From Janthinobacterium fluminis (GTDB lineage: Bacteria; Pseudomonadota; Gammaproteobacteria; Burkholderiales; Burkholderiaceae_D): DNA of 64,000 nt. The notes under the pieces were generated by a model, which had not been told where the DNA came from, made no database searches, and worked only from the letters and a program-made list of their open reading frames with translations. The stretch lies in the NCBI RefSeq assembly GCF_028595325.1, contig NZ_JAQQXR010000001.1:1116001-1180000 (forward strand), read 5' to 3'. Each line of letters starts with the position of its first letter. Position 1 is the first letter of the stretch. Shown piece by piece: positions 15,956-22,747 of this stretch. A program made the position numbers and the translations under genes.

Positions 15956-17929
15956 ATGCCAGCCCCCGACAGCACCTCCCGCATCGCGTTGTTATCCCTG
16001 CCGTGGCAGGACCCGTTCAGTCCATCGATTCAGCTGGGCACCCTGAGCGCCTGGGTCAGGCGCGAGCGGCCCAGGGTGCAGGTCGACTGTTTCGATCTGT
16101 TTCTTGAGCTGTCCGGCGACCTGGGAATGCACCTGAGCAAGCGCATCTCGGTCAGCTGGATCGGCGAAGCGCTGTTCGCCTATCTGATGTTTCCGCAGCA
16201 GCGCCCGGCCATCGAGGTGTTCCTGGAAAAATCGCGCGGCGACGATCCGCTGTTCGCCAACCTCGACTACGGCCGCGTCATCGAAACCCTGCGGACCGGG
16301 CTGGTGCGCCGGCTCGACGCGGTCGACTGGTCGTGCTACAGTCTGATCGGCATGTCGGTGGTGTTCTCGCAATCGATGTCCACCCTGCTGACCGCGCGCG
16401 AGATCAAACGGCGCGCGCCGAACGTGCCGGTGGTGCTGGGCGGGCCTGGTGTGACCGGCAAGATCGGCGCCAGCCTGCTGAACAGCTTCGACTTCATCGA
16501 TTACATCGCTAACGGCGAGGGCGAACGTCCGCTGGTCGGCCTGATCGATGCGCTGGCCGCCGTCGCGCCGGGCCGAATGGTCGACGTCAAGGGCGTGTTC
16601 CATAGAAACTCGCCGGCCGATATCCACCACGACGTCGATCAGCTGCCGGACATGGGCGAGCTGCCGGTGCCGGACTACGGCAGCTATTTCGAACGGCTCG
16701 CCGGCATGCCGGGCGGAACCGAGGCCAAGGGCAGGGTGCGCATCCCGGTGGAAACCAATCGGGGCTGCTGGTGGGATCAGAGCCTGAAGAACCCAATGCT
16801 CAGCTGCAGCTTCTGCAATCTCAATCTGCAATGGCACGGCTATCGCGAGCGGCCGGTGGAACAATCGACCGCGCTGTTCGCGGAGCTGAACCGGCGCCAC
16901 CAGTGCCCCGATTTCACGGTGGTCGACAATATCCTGCGGCATAAGCAAGCCGACGTGTTCATCGAAGGACTCGGCAAACTCGACCTGGGCCTCGACCTGT
17001 GGATGGAGGCGCGCGCGTCGGTGACGCCGGAGCAGATCGGCAAGTTGAGCAAGGTCGGCGCCAGGGTCATTCAATTCGGCATCGAGGCGCTCTCGAGCGG
17101 CATGCTGAAGAAGATGGTCAAGGGCACCACCACCATCCAGAACCTGCAAGCGATGAAGTTGTGCGAGCAGCACGGCATCCAGAACTCGGCCAACCTGATC
17201 CTCGACTTCCCCGGCATGGAGGCGGCCGACATCCTCGACGAGCTGGAGAACATGAGTTTCGCGCGCTCGTTCTATCCGCTCTCGACCACCAGCTTCTCGC
17301 TGGTGTATCAATCGCCGGCGTACAAGCAGCCGCACAGTTTCGGCATCGAGAACATCCGCAGCTACGAGATGTATCGGATGCTGCTGCCGCCGCAGCTGTA
17401 CGAGACGGTGTTCTTGACCGAGCAATCGTTCGACAGCCCCGCGCTGGAGCGCCTGCGCCCGCTGTGGAAGCGCGTGCAGGACGCCGCCGACGAGTGGCGC
17501 GAGCATTACCACCGCATGGTCGGCAAGGTCGAGGGGCGCCTGTTGCTGTCGCTGCAGGACGGCGGCACCTATCTCAAAGTGCGCGACTTCCGCTGGGCGG
17601 CGGCGCGCTTCCACTGGTTGGAGGGCGCCGAGCGCGACGTCTACCTGGGATGCGCGGCCACCGTGTCGGTGCGCCATTTACACGCGCGCTTCCCGACCTT
17701 GAGCGCCGCGGTGATCGATGGCTGGATCGCCAAATGGTGCGACGCCCGCATCGCCTTCGCCGAAGGCGGCAAGGTGCTGGGCCTGGCCATCCCCTGGGGT
17801 CCGGTGTCGGCCCGGCGCAGTTTGTATCCGGTGCTGGAGGAGACCGGGGGCGAGGACGCCATGCTGGCCGTCCAGGGGGCACGCGAGCGCGCGAAGAAAA
17901 TCATTCCGCTACAGGTGACCCGTGACTGA
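15956..17929 (+). CDS. B12-binding-domain radical SAM enzyme, RiPP-maturation type
   Basis: A 657-residue radical SAM protein. Residues 1-200 look like a cobalamin-binding Rossmann domain (VVLGGPGVTGKIG, IDYIANGEGERPLVGLIDAL). The cluster motif is NRGCWWDQSLKNPML then SCSFCNLN: Cys271, Cys284 and Cys287, in the RGCWW...C.FC context of the bacteriocin-maturation radical SAM group. The Cys spacing is CX12CX2C, wider than the usual CX3CX2C, and even wider than the CX7CX2C I recall for that group. The C-terminal third (residues 480-657) is a long accessory domain. Such enzymes C-methylate or crosslink peptides. The gene ends with an 8-base overlap (GTGACTGA) with the next methyltransferase. Confidence 0.8.
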   Translation: MPAPDSTSRIALLSLPWQDPFSPSIQLGTLSAWVRRERPRVQVDCFDLFLELSGDLGMHLSKRISVSWIGEALFAYLMFPQQRPAIEVFLEKSRGDDPLFANLDYGRVIETLRTGLVRRLDAVDWSCYSLIGMSVVFSQSMSTLLTAREIKRRAPNVPVVLGGPGVTGKIGASLLNSFDFIDYIANGEGERPLVGLIDALAAVAPGRMVDVKGVFHRNSPADIHHDVDQLPDMGELPVPDYGSYFERLAGMPGGTEAKGRVRIPVETNRGCWWDQSLKNPMLSCSFCNLNLQWHGYRERPVEQSTALFAELNRRHQCPDFTVVDNILRHKQADVFIEGLGKLDLGLDLWMEARASVTPEQIGKLSKVGARVIQFGIEALSSGMLKKMVKGTTTIQNLQAMKLCEQHGIQNSANLILDFPGMEAADILDELENMSFARSFYPLSTTSFSLVYQSPAYKQPHSFGIENIRSYEMYRMLLPPQLYETVFLTEQSFDSPALERLRPLWKRVQDAADEWREHYHRMVGKVEGRLLLSLQDGGTYLKVRDFRWAAARFHWLEGAERDVYLGCAATVSVRHLHARFPTLSAAVIDGWIAKWCDARIAFAEGGKVLGLAIPWGPVSARRSLYPVLEETGGEDAMLAVQGARERAKKIIPLQVTRD

Positions 17930-18728
17930 GATCAACATCGTCGGCGTGGGTATCCGGGGCGCCCGCCACATGACGCTCGAAACCGTCGAGGTGATCGCGG
18001 TGGCCGATGTGGTCTACCATCTGGTGACCGGGGTCGAGGCAGTCAATGAAATCAAGCGCATCAACCCCAACACCCACGGGCTGTTCCACATGTACCGCGA
18101 GGGTGCGCTCGACCTGGAAGTGTACGGGCAGATCGTCTCCTTCCTGCTGGCGCAAAGCCTGGCCTCGCAGCGGGTGGTGTTCGTGGTGATGGGGCATCCG
18201 TCGATCTACGTCGCCGCCACCCATCTGCTGCGCGAACATGGGCCGCGCTGGGGCGTGCGCGTCAATGTGCTGGCCGGGGTGTCGGCGATCGACGTGCTGC
18301 TGCTGTCGATGCCGGCCGATATCGGCAGCACCGGATTGCAGATACTCGACGCCAACCGCCTCGTGTCGTACCAGCTCATTCCCGACAACCGCGTGCCGGT
18401 CCTGATCTTCCAGATTGGCTGCTTCGGCTCCGGATTCATCACGCGTTCGCAAAGCAACCATCCGCGTCGGCTGGCGCTGCTGGCGCGCTATCTGGTGGGC
18501 TTTTATCCCCCGGAGCACGGAGTGGAACTGATCGAATGCGACATGGGCTTCCCGCATGCGGAAACGCGGCACCGGCTGACGCTGACCGAACTAGCCGGCA
18601 CCGGCCACCTGGCCAACTACAACTCGACCTTGTATCTGCCGCCGGCGCGGCCGGTCCAGGTGCTAGACGGCCGCTTCCAGGCGCAGCTTATCGACCCGAA
18701 CGCCATCGAAGGATTGATCGCATCATGA
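17922..18728 (+). CDS. Borosin-like tetrapyrrole-methylase-fold methyltransferase, second copy
   Basis: A 268-residue SAM methyltransferase. NIVGVGIRG (residues 5-13), VMGHPSIYVAATHLL (89-103), LAGVSAIDVLL (117-127) and IFQIGCFGSGF (162-172) follow the standalone borosin backbone N-methyltransferases closely, as does the NPNTHGLFHMYREG...VYGQI region, where Tyr58 and Tyr68 match catalytic tyrosines of that group while the Arg between them seems absent. C-terminal NSTLYLPPA matches their ISTFYIPPA end. Starts at a GTG overlapping the radical SAM gene's stop and ends in an ATGA overlap with the hydroxylase. Backbone N-methylation of the repeat peptide is the natural inference. Confidence 0.72.
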   Translation: MTEINIVGVGIRGARHMTLETVEVIAVADVVYHLVTGVEAVNEIKRINPNTHGLFHMYREGALDLEVYGQIVSFLLAQSLASQRVVFVVMGHPSIYVAATHLLREHGPRWGVRVNVLAGVSAIDVLLLSMPADIGSTGLQILDANRLVSYQLIPDNRVPVLIFQIGCFGSGFITRSQSNHPRRLALLARYLVGFYPPEHGVELIECDMGFPHAETRHRLTLTELAGTGHLANYNSTLYLPPARPVQVLDGRFQAQLIDPNAIEGLIAS

Positions 18729-19531
18729 AAGACCCACGACGCGAACGGGCGCTGGCCGAGATCGCCGCGCAAGCCGCCGACGACTACCCCGAGGCGCTGG
18801 ACGGCAGCGGGGGAGAGCGCATTGAAGTGTTTCTGCAAGTGCTGCGCGGCGAGCGCGCGCCGGACCCGGTCGCCGCCAGCCGGCGGCTGCATCGGCGCAT
18901 GTACATGCCGGGCCTGAGCGCGCAACCGTATTGGGAAGCCGGCCGCTTTCCGGTGGCCGAGCTGCTGCAACGGCGCTATCCCTTGCTGCGGGCCGAGGCC
19001 GAGCGCCTGCTTGTCACCGCAGGCGTGTTCGACACGCGGCCCGGGGAGGCGCATTGGGGCGACAGCCGCATTGATCGCGGCCACCTGAACGGCGCCTGGA
19101 ACGCCTGGTATCTGCAGCGCTACTTCAAGCGCCAGTCGCTGGCCGCCGTTCACACGCCCGTCGCGCTGCGCAGCCTGGATGAGTGCCAGGTGTCGCGCGA
19201 GGCGCTATTCTCGGTGGTCGGGCCGGGCACCGCCATCACTTTGCACAGCGACGAACTCAATTTCGTCACCACGCTGTATCTGCCGCTGGTGTCGCTGCCG
19301 GGGGCGACGATCACGTTTGATCGAAGCACGCGCGAGCTGCGCGCCGGCACGTGCTTTGCCGCAGACAGCACCTTTCTGCACGAATCGTTCAATAAAAGCG
19401 ACCAATGGCGCGTGATCCTCATCGTTGACGTCTGGCACCCGGACCTGACGCCGCTCGAGGTGCGCTTTCTCAGTGACATCATGCCGCGCGCCGATGCCGT
19501 CATGCGCGGCGTGCGGCCGGCTACGGTCTGA
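18725..19531 (+). CDS. Aspartyl/asparaginyl beta-hydroxylase-like Fe(II)/2-oxoglutarate dioxygenase
   Basis: A 268-residue protein. GLSAQPYWEAGRFPVAELL is the N-terminal signature of the aspartyl/asparaginyl beta-hydroxylase domain. The jelly-roll core shows ITLHSDELNFVTTLYLPLV and, near the end, FLHESFNKSDQWRVILIVDV followed by WHPDLTPLEV, matching the 'D..f.H...N.sd..R..L..d.w.P.l...E' block with the distal metal His and the 2-oxoglutarate Arg. The ATG overlaps the previous stop (ATGA). Within a peptide-modifying cluster it most likely hydroxylates a side chain of the precursor (Asp, Asn or Pro of the repeat), which is inference. The preceding 60 codons are an extra N-terminal helical part. 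Confidence 0.7.
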   Translation: MKDPRRERALAEIAAQAADDYPEALDGSGGERIEVFLQVLRGERAPDPVAASRRLHRRMYMPGLSAQPYWEAGRFPVAELLQRRYPLLRAEAERLLVTAGVFDTRPGEAHWGDSRIDRGHLNGAWNAWYLQRYFKRQSLAAVHTPVALRSLDECQVSREALFSVVGPGTAITLHSDELNFVTTLYLPLVSLPGATITFDRSTRELRAGTCFAADSTFLHESFNKSDQWRVILIVDVWHPDLTPLEVRFLSDIMPRADAVMRGVRPATV

Positions 19532-20169
19532 TGCGTCGCTTGCTGATCATCGAAGGCGTCACCGGCACCGGCAAGAGTCGGACCATCGCCATGCTGGCCG
19601 ACTGGGGCCGGCGGGTCGGCCATCCGGTACACGTGATCGACGAGGACTTGACCATGGGCAGTTTTCTGGAGGACGTGCGCGTACCGTCGTGGCGCGAGCG
19701 GCCGGCTTTTCCGGGACTCGACGCCGGATTCGCAGCAGTGGAACGGCTGCGGCGGGACGACGAGCGCGCGCTGGTGGTGCTGGAGCGGTTTCATCTGACC
19801 GTGTATGCCTTGTTCAGCCACTGGCATCTGGTACGGCAGTATGATCGGGCGCTGAATGCGCTAGGTGCGGCACAGGTGCTACTCGACTACCGCCCGGCGT
19901 TGACCGAACAGCGCTCGGTGCTGTGCCCTGACCGGTCCGGCTGGGCGGATGAAATGGACGAGTATTACGGTGGTCGGCTGCTGGCGATCGCAGCGGTCAG
20001 ACAGTCGCAGGCCAAGCGCCGCCGGGCGCTGCTGATGAGTGAGCTGCCGTATCTGCACCTCGACAACAGCGGCGGCAACTGGGACGATTGCGCCGCCGCC
20101 ATCTTGGCCTATTGCGGTTATTCCTTCCACCTGCCGGGGAGCGGGCATGATGGATACCAGGTGGAATGA
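19531..20169 (+). CDS. P-loop kinase-like protein
   Basis: A 212-residue P-loop protein with a strong Walker A motif, GVTGTGKS (residues 9-16), right at the N-terminus, as in thymidylate/adenylylsulfate-kinase-like small kinases. A second strand, VHVIDEDLTMGSFLEDV, and LVVLERFHLTVYALF could form the substrate and Walker B-like regions (VVLER). No known kinase subfamily was recognised. The start shares one base with the preceding stop (TGATG), and its 3' end overlaps the methyltransferase by 23 bases, so it is part of the same operon. It may phosphorylate the peptide or a small cofactor; the role is unknown. Confidence 0.65.
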   Translation: MRRLLIIEGVTGTGKSRTIAMLADWGRRVGHPVHVIDEDLTMGSFLEDVRVPSWRERPAFPGLDAGFAAVERLRRDDERALVVLERFHLTVYALFSHWHLVRQYDRALNALGAAQVLLDYRPALTEQRSVLCPDRSGWADEMDEYYGGRLLAIAAVRQSQAKRRRALLMSELPYLHLDNSGGNWDDCAAAILAYCGYSFHLPGSGHDGYQVE

Positions 20170-20734
20170 CACCTCTGTTGCAAGCATCAGTTGTCGCGAG
20201 CAGCTTCCGTTTCTGCTTAACCACCTCGGCCTCTGTGGCATCGCCGTCGAGGTGGGGGTGGAATGGGGCCAGTTCAGCGACCACATTCTCAGGTACTGGC
20301 ACGGTCGATTGCTGTATTCGGTGGATCCCTGGAGTACGCAACCTTTGCACTTGTACAATGATCTCTGCAACGTCCCAGCGCAGGAGCAGGAAACCCGGTT
20401 CAGATACGCAAGCGCGTTGTTGGGTTCCTACGGGCCGCGCAGCAGCATCTTAAGGGCGTGTTCCGTACAAGCCAGCCAGGGCTTCCCGAATGCGTCGATT
20501 GATTGCGTCTACCTTGACGGAAACCACGCGTACCAGTCTGTGATGGCGGACCTTGCGAACTGGTATTCGAAAGTGCGGCCGGGTGGGCTGATGTGCGGGC
20601 ATGATTACGTCGATGGCGTTGGTGATGCAGTGTATGGCGTGAAGTCGGCGGTAGACTTTTTCTTTTCCGGACTGCGTCGACGCGTCCATGCGACGCAGGA
20701 GCCTGTCGCCAAATCCTGGTTGGTGCGGGTGTGA
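20147..20734 (+). CDS. Class I SAM-dependent methyltransferase
   Basis: A 195-residue methyltransferase of the Methyltransf_24 type. GIAVEVGVEWGQFSDHIL is motif I (E.G...G.fs), LLYSVDPWS gives the acidic residue after strand 2, and ASIDCVYLDGNHAYQSVMAD is the typical 'iDlifIDG.H.Y..v..D' motif IV, followed by VRPGGLMCGHDY. The start at 20147 is supported by GGGGAG five bases upstream; a longer frame beginning inside the kinase gene lacks such a site. It is the last gene of the cluster, overlapping the kinase-like gene. Substrate unknown; O-methylation is common for this group. Confidence 0.75.
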   Translation: MMDTRWNDTSVASISCREQLPFLLNHLGLCGIAVEVGVEWGQFSDHILRYWHGRLLYSVDPWSTQPLHLYNDLCNVPAQEQETRFRYASALLGSYGPRSSILRACSVQASQGFPNASIDCVYLDGNHAYQSVMADLANWYSKVRPGGLMCGHDYVDGVGDAVYGVKSAVDFFFSGLRRRVHATQEPVAKSWLVRV

Positions 20735-20828
20735 GATTGCGACATGGCACGACCCGTCCAGTGAGGTAAAACTGGCGCCCCGCCAAATGCGTAAGTCTTT
20801 GATTTGATAGTGTTGCGCTTCCTCCCAC

Positions 20829-20868
20829 TGTCAGATTTACTTCAATTGTGCGTGAAGTAAATCTGACA
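20829..20868. repeat. Perfect 16-bp inverted repeat
   Basis: TGTCAGATTTACTTCA (20829-20844) and its exact complement (20853-20868) flank an 8-base loop. It is part of the left end of the inverted-repeat-bounded element; the right arm is one of the GTGAAGTAAAw motif copies. Confidence 0.85.
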
Positions 20869-20930
20869 ACCCTCGAAAGTCGTGAAGTAAAATTGCCAAC
20901 TCCCGGTGAACGCGTCGGAGTGGCCATAGC

Positions 20931-21455
20931 GTCGAAATCCTCGACAATCTGATCGCCTCCGGCAAGGCGGTGCCGATGATCGTCGTGATGCCCAACGGCC
21001 TCGTGCTGGCGGACGATAGCCCGTCGTCGGCCGACCGCATCTTCACGCTCACGCACGTGGACGGTTTCACCCGATTCGAACCGGAGCTGCTGGCATCCCT
21101 GATCCCGGCCATCGACCGCAGCTATCCGACCCGCGCTGAGCGCCGCCAGCGCGCTGTCGCCGGACTGTCGATAGGCGGGGGACAGGCGCTGAACATCGGC
21201 CTCGGCCATCTGGATACCTTTGCCTGGATCGCCGGCTTCTCGTCCGCGCCCAACACCCGGCCGGGGGAGGTGCTGCTGCACGAACCTGCGCAGGCGCGCC
21301 GCCAGTTGCAGCTGCTGTATCTTTCGTGCGGAAGCAAGGACGGATTGATCGCGGTGTCACAGACACTGCATCGCTACCTGAAGCAGCACGACATCCTGCA
21401 TGTGTGGAATGTCGATGAATACGGCCACGACCGCGAAAGCTGGGCCGATAGCTAG
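20931..21455 (+). pseudogene. CE1-type esterase (feruloyl-esterase-like) fragment
   Basis: The frame reads VEILDNLIASGKAVPMIVVMPNG, then AVAGLSIGGGQALNIGL (GxSxGG nucleophile elbow with the catalytic Ser) and FAWIAGFSSAPNTRPG, then LYLSCGSKDGLIAVSQ. This matches the second half of secreted carbohydrate esterases of the XynZ/feruloyl type. The first ~150 residues including any signal peptide are missing, and the normal end after GHDRESW is cut. The frame is open from 20931 without a plausible start, so it is a broken gene captured within the inverted-repeat element. Confidence 0.7.
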
Positions 21456-21572
21456 GGACAGATTGATGCTCGAGCGACGGCTTTGGCAGATTTGCTTCCG
21501 CCAATCGGGCACTTTTACTTCAACGGACGGACGAGTATCGTAATAAAAACGTAGTGCTCGGTTGAATCCTAA

Positions 21573-21600
21573 ATTTTACATAATATAAATTATGCGAAGT
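21573..21600. other. dif-like XerCD recombination site
   Basis: On the minus strand the 28 bases read ACTTCGCATAAT, a six-base centre TTATAT, then TATGTAAAAT. This agrees with the proteobacterial dif consensus (RNTKCGCATAAT / GTATAT / TATGTTAAAT) at all but two fixed positions. The site lies in an intergenic stretch of 238 bases with no gene. It may be the chromosomal dif at the replication terminus, or a dif-like site of an element that exploits Xer recombination. Confidence 0.72.
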
Positions 21601-21693
21601 GGCGGTAGTTGCGAAATGTTGCGTTTTTCGACGTTTTAAGGCTGGATTGTCATAGTGCTTTCGTTAGCGTTTTGCGCAACATGGCGGCATTTT

Positions 21694-22389
21694 TTAACGC
21701 GCAACAGGTTTTTGCCGCGCAATCGAATATGCACTGGTCAGGTCGGATAAGGTATCACGGATATAGATGAATGGTTTCATGCCTCGTTTGCGAATTTCTT
21801 TTGCCGCTGCGGTCGTACCTTGGCCGTAAATGTGCAATTCTGTTGCGCCCAAAGCTGCCGCTTTTTCAATCGCCAGGCGGCACGCTGCAATCTTCGTTGG
21901 ATGCTTGATTGAGCCGTTTCGGAATTGTTCTGGCTGTTCTATGATCTGTGCCGCCTGTGCGGCATCCACCAGCCAGTACCCATCGTGATCCAACAGCAAA
22001 GTGAACTCTACTTTTTTCATTGGCCGGAAAGATGAAAACAGTTGGATTAGCTGGTCGAACGCCGCCGCTACAGCGGTATCCACGTTCTCAGCTTCACCAC
22101 TGGCGACCGTATTCCACACCCGACCATTGGGGCCACGGCGGCACTTTCGGATACTCCATTTCGGGGTGAACCATTGAAGTTCGACAAGTTCATTTACCTT
22201 GGCGTGCCCTCGCCCTTGGCCCTTCAATTCGTATACATTTTGAAAGTCTTGATGGATCTGGATATCTAAGCCATCTTCCAATTCATCCAACGGCAGGATT
22301 GCGCTCACGTCGTCAAACTTGCCCTGTATACGCTCATCGACTAGGAAGAAGCCCTTTGCTTGCAATTTGTTTAAGTCATGTGTTTTCAA
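21694..22389 (-). CDS. Protein of unknown function beside the dif-like site
   Basis: A 231-residue soluble protein with no family recognised. The TTG at 22389 is preferred as start because AGGAG lies seven bases upstream and the sequence before it in frame looks non-coding (Cys/Arg-rich). The N-terminal half begins MKTHDLNKLQAKGFFLVDERI; the middle has FTPKWSIRKCRRGPNGRVW; the C-terminal half, from KKVEFTLLLDHDGYWLVDAAQ, ends with alternating helices and strands (ATELHIYGQGTTAAAKEI, MKPFIYIRDTLSD), perhaps a small alpha/beta domain. It is transcribed divergently from the nuclease-like gene pair and shares its promoter region, which holds a perfect inverted repeat, so co-regulation is plausible. 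Confidence 0.6.
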   Translation of the reverse strand: MKTHDLNKLQAKGFFLVDERIQGKFDDVSAILPLDELEDGLDIQIHQDFQNVYELKGQGRGHAKVNELVELQWFTPKWSIRKCRRGPNGRVWNTVASGEAENVDTAVAAAFDQLIQLFSSFRPMKKVEFTLLLDHDGYWLVDAAQAAQIIEQPEQFRNGSIKHPTKIAACRLAIEKAAALGATELHIYGQGTTAAAKEIRKRGMKPFIYIRDTLSDLTSAYSIARQKPVAR

Positions 22390-22462
22390 GACTGCTCCTA
22401 TGCTGATTCGACGCAACAGCGCCCCTAAGTGCCAAGATTGCGAAGTTTCTGTAGTTAACGTA

Positions 22463-22492
22463 GTGTTGCGTTGAGCTCGCTCAACGCAACAC
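22463..22492. promoter_or_regulatory. Perfect inverted repeat in a divergent promoter region, candidate operator
   Basis: GTGTTGCGTTGAG (22463-22475) and its exact complement (22480-22492) around CTCG. Related GTTGCGT or CGCAAC sequences occur close by at about 22411, 22515 and 21704. It sits between divergent genes (start 22389 minus, start 22544 plus), where a repressor could control both. Confidence 0.6.
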
Positions 22493-22543
22493 GGATATGG
22501 CGGATGGTATGTATAACCGTTGCGTACACTGAAAAGGACGCTC

Positions 22544-22747
22544 ATGCTTGTTCAACTTTCCGGTTCCTATATTTCACCGAGCCTTTCAGGGCCAGTTCTT
22601 GTCGATCAACACGGGCTGCCGCGCTATTGGGCAGTCGCATGGTCAGTCGCAGTCACTGGTGCCTTGGTGAACTCGCCCCATGTAAAGAAACTACGCTACA
22701 TTGAAAACTTGTTCTTCATTTCGGATACCCCATCAGAACGTGGTTGA
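22544..22747 (+). CDS. Small protein resembling the N-terminus of a tyrosine recombinase
   Basis: A 67-residue ORF beginning MLVQLSGSYISPSLSGPVLV with AAAGGA upstream of the ATG. The stretch LVDQHGLPRYWAVAWSVAV followed by KKLRYIENLFFISD resembles the N-terminal (SAM-like/arm) part of some tyrosine recombinases. No catalytic domain follows, so it is either a truncated integrase or an independent small protein. Its stop codon overlaps the TTG start of the next gene (TTGA), which suggests translational coupling rather than a random end. Confidence 0.45.
   Translation: MLVQLSGSYISPSLSGPVLVDQHGLPRYWAVAWSVAVTGALVNSPHVKKLRYIENLFFISDTPSERG

Larger units (their letters stand above)
20756..21528. mobile_element. 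Inverted-repeat-bounded element carrying an esterase fragment
   Basis: Imperfect terminal inverted repeats of 21 bases (20756-20776, GTCCAGTGAGGTAAAACTGG..., and 21508-21528) match at about 16 positions. Inside the left end the motif GTGAAGTAAAwyTG recurs at 20852-20868 and 20882-20898, and a related copy lies at the right end. Multiple internal copies of a terminal motif are characteristic of IS21-type transposon ends. No transposase gene is present, so it would be non-autonomous. It ends 44 bases before the dif-like site. Confidence 0.5.

Noticed and set aside
15400-17930. Other long frames within the radical SAM and methyltransferase genes on both strands
   Set aside because: They have no family motifs and are shadows of genes with clear motifs.
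20039-20146. Longer N-terminus of the last methyltransferase of the cluster
   Set aside because: The extra 36 residues are Ser/Thr/Pro-rich with no ribosome site and lie inside the kinase-like gene; the ATG at 20147 has a clear one.
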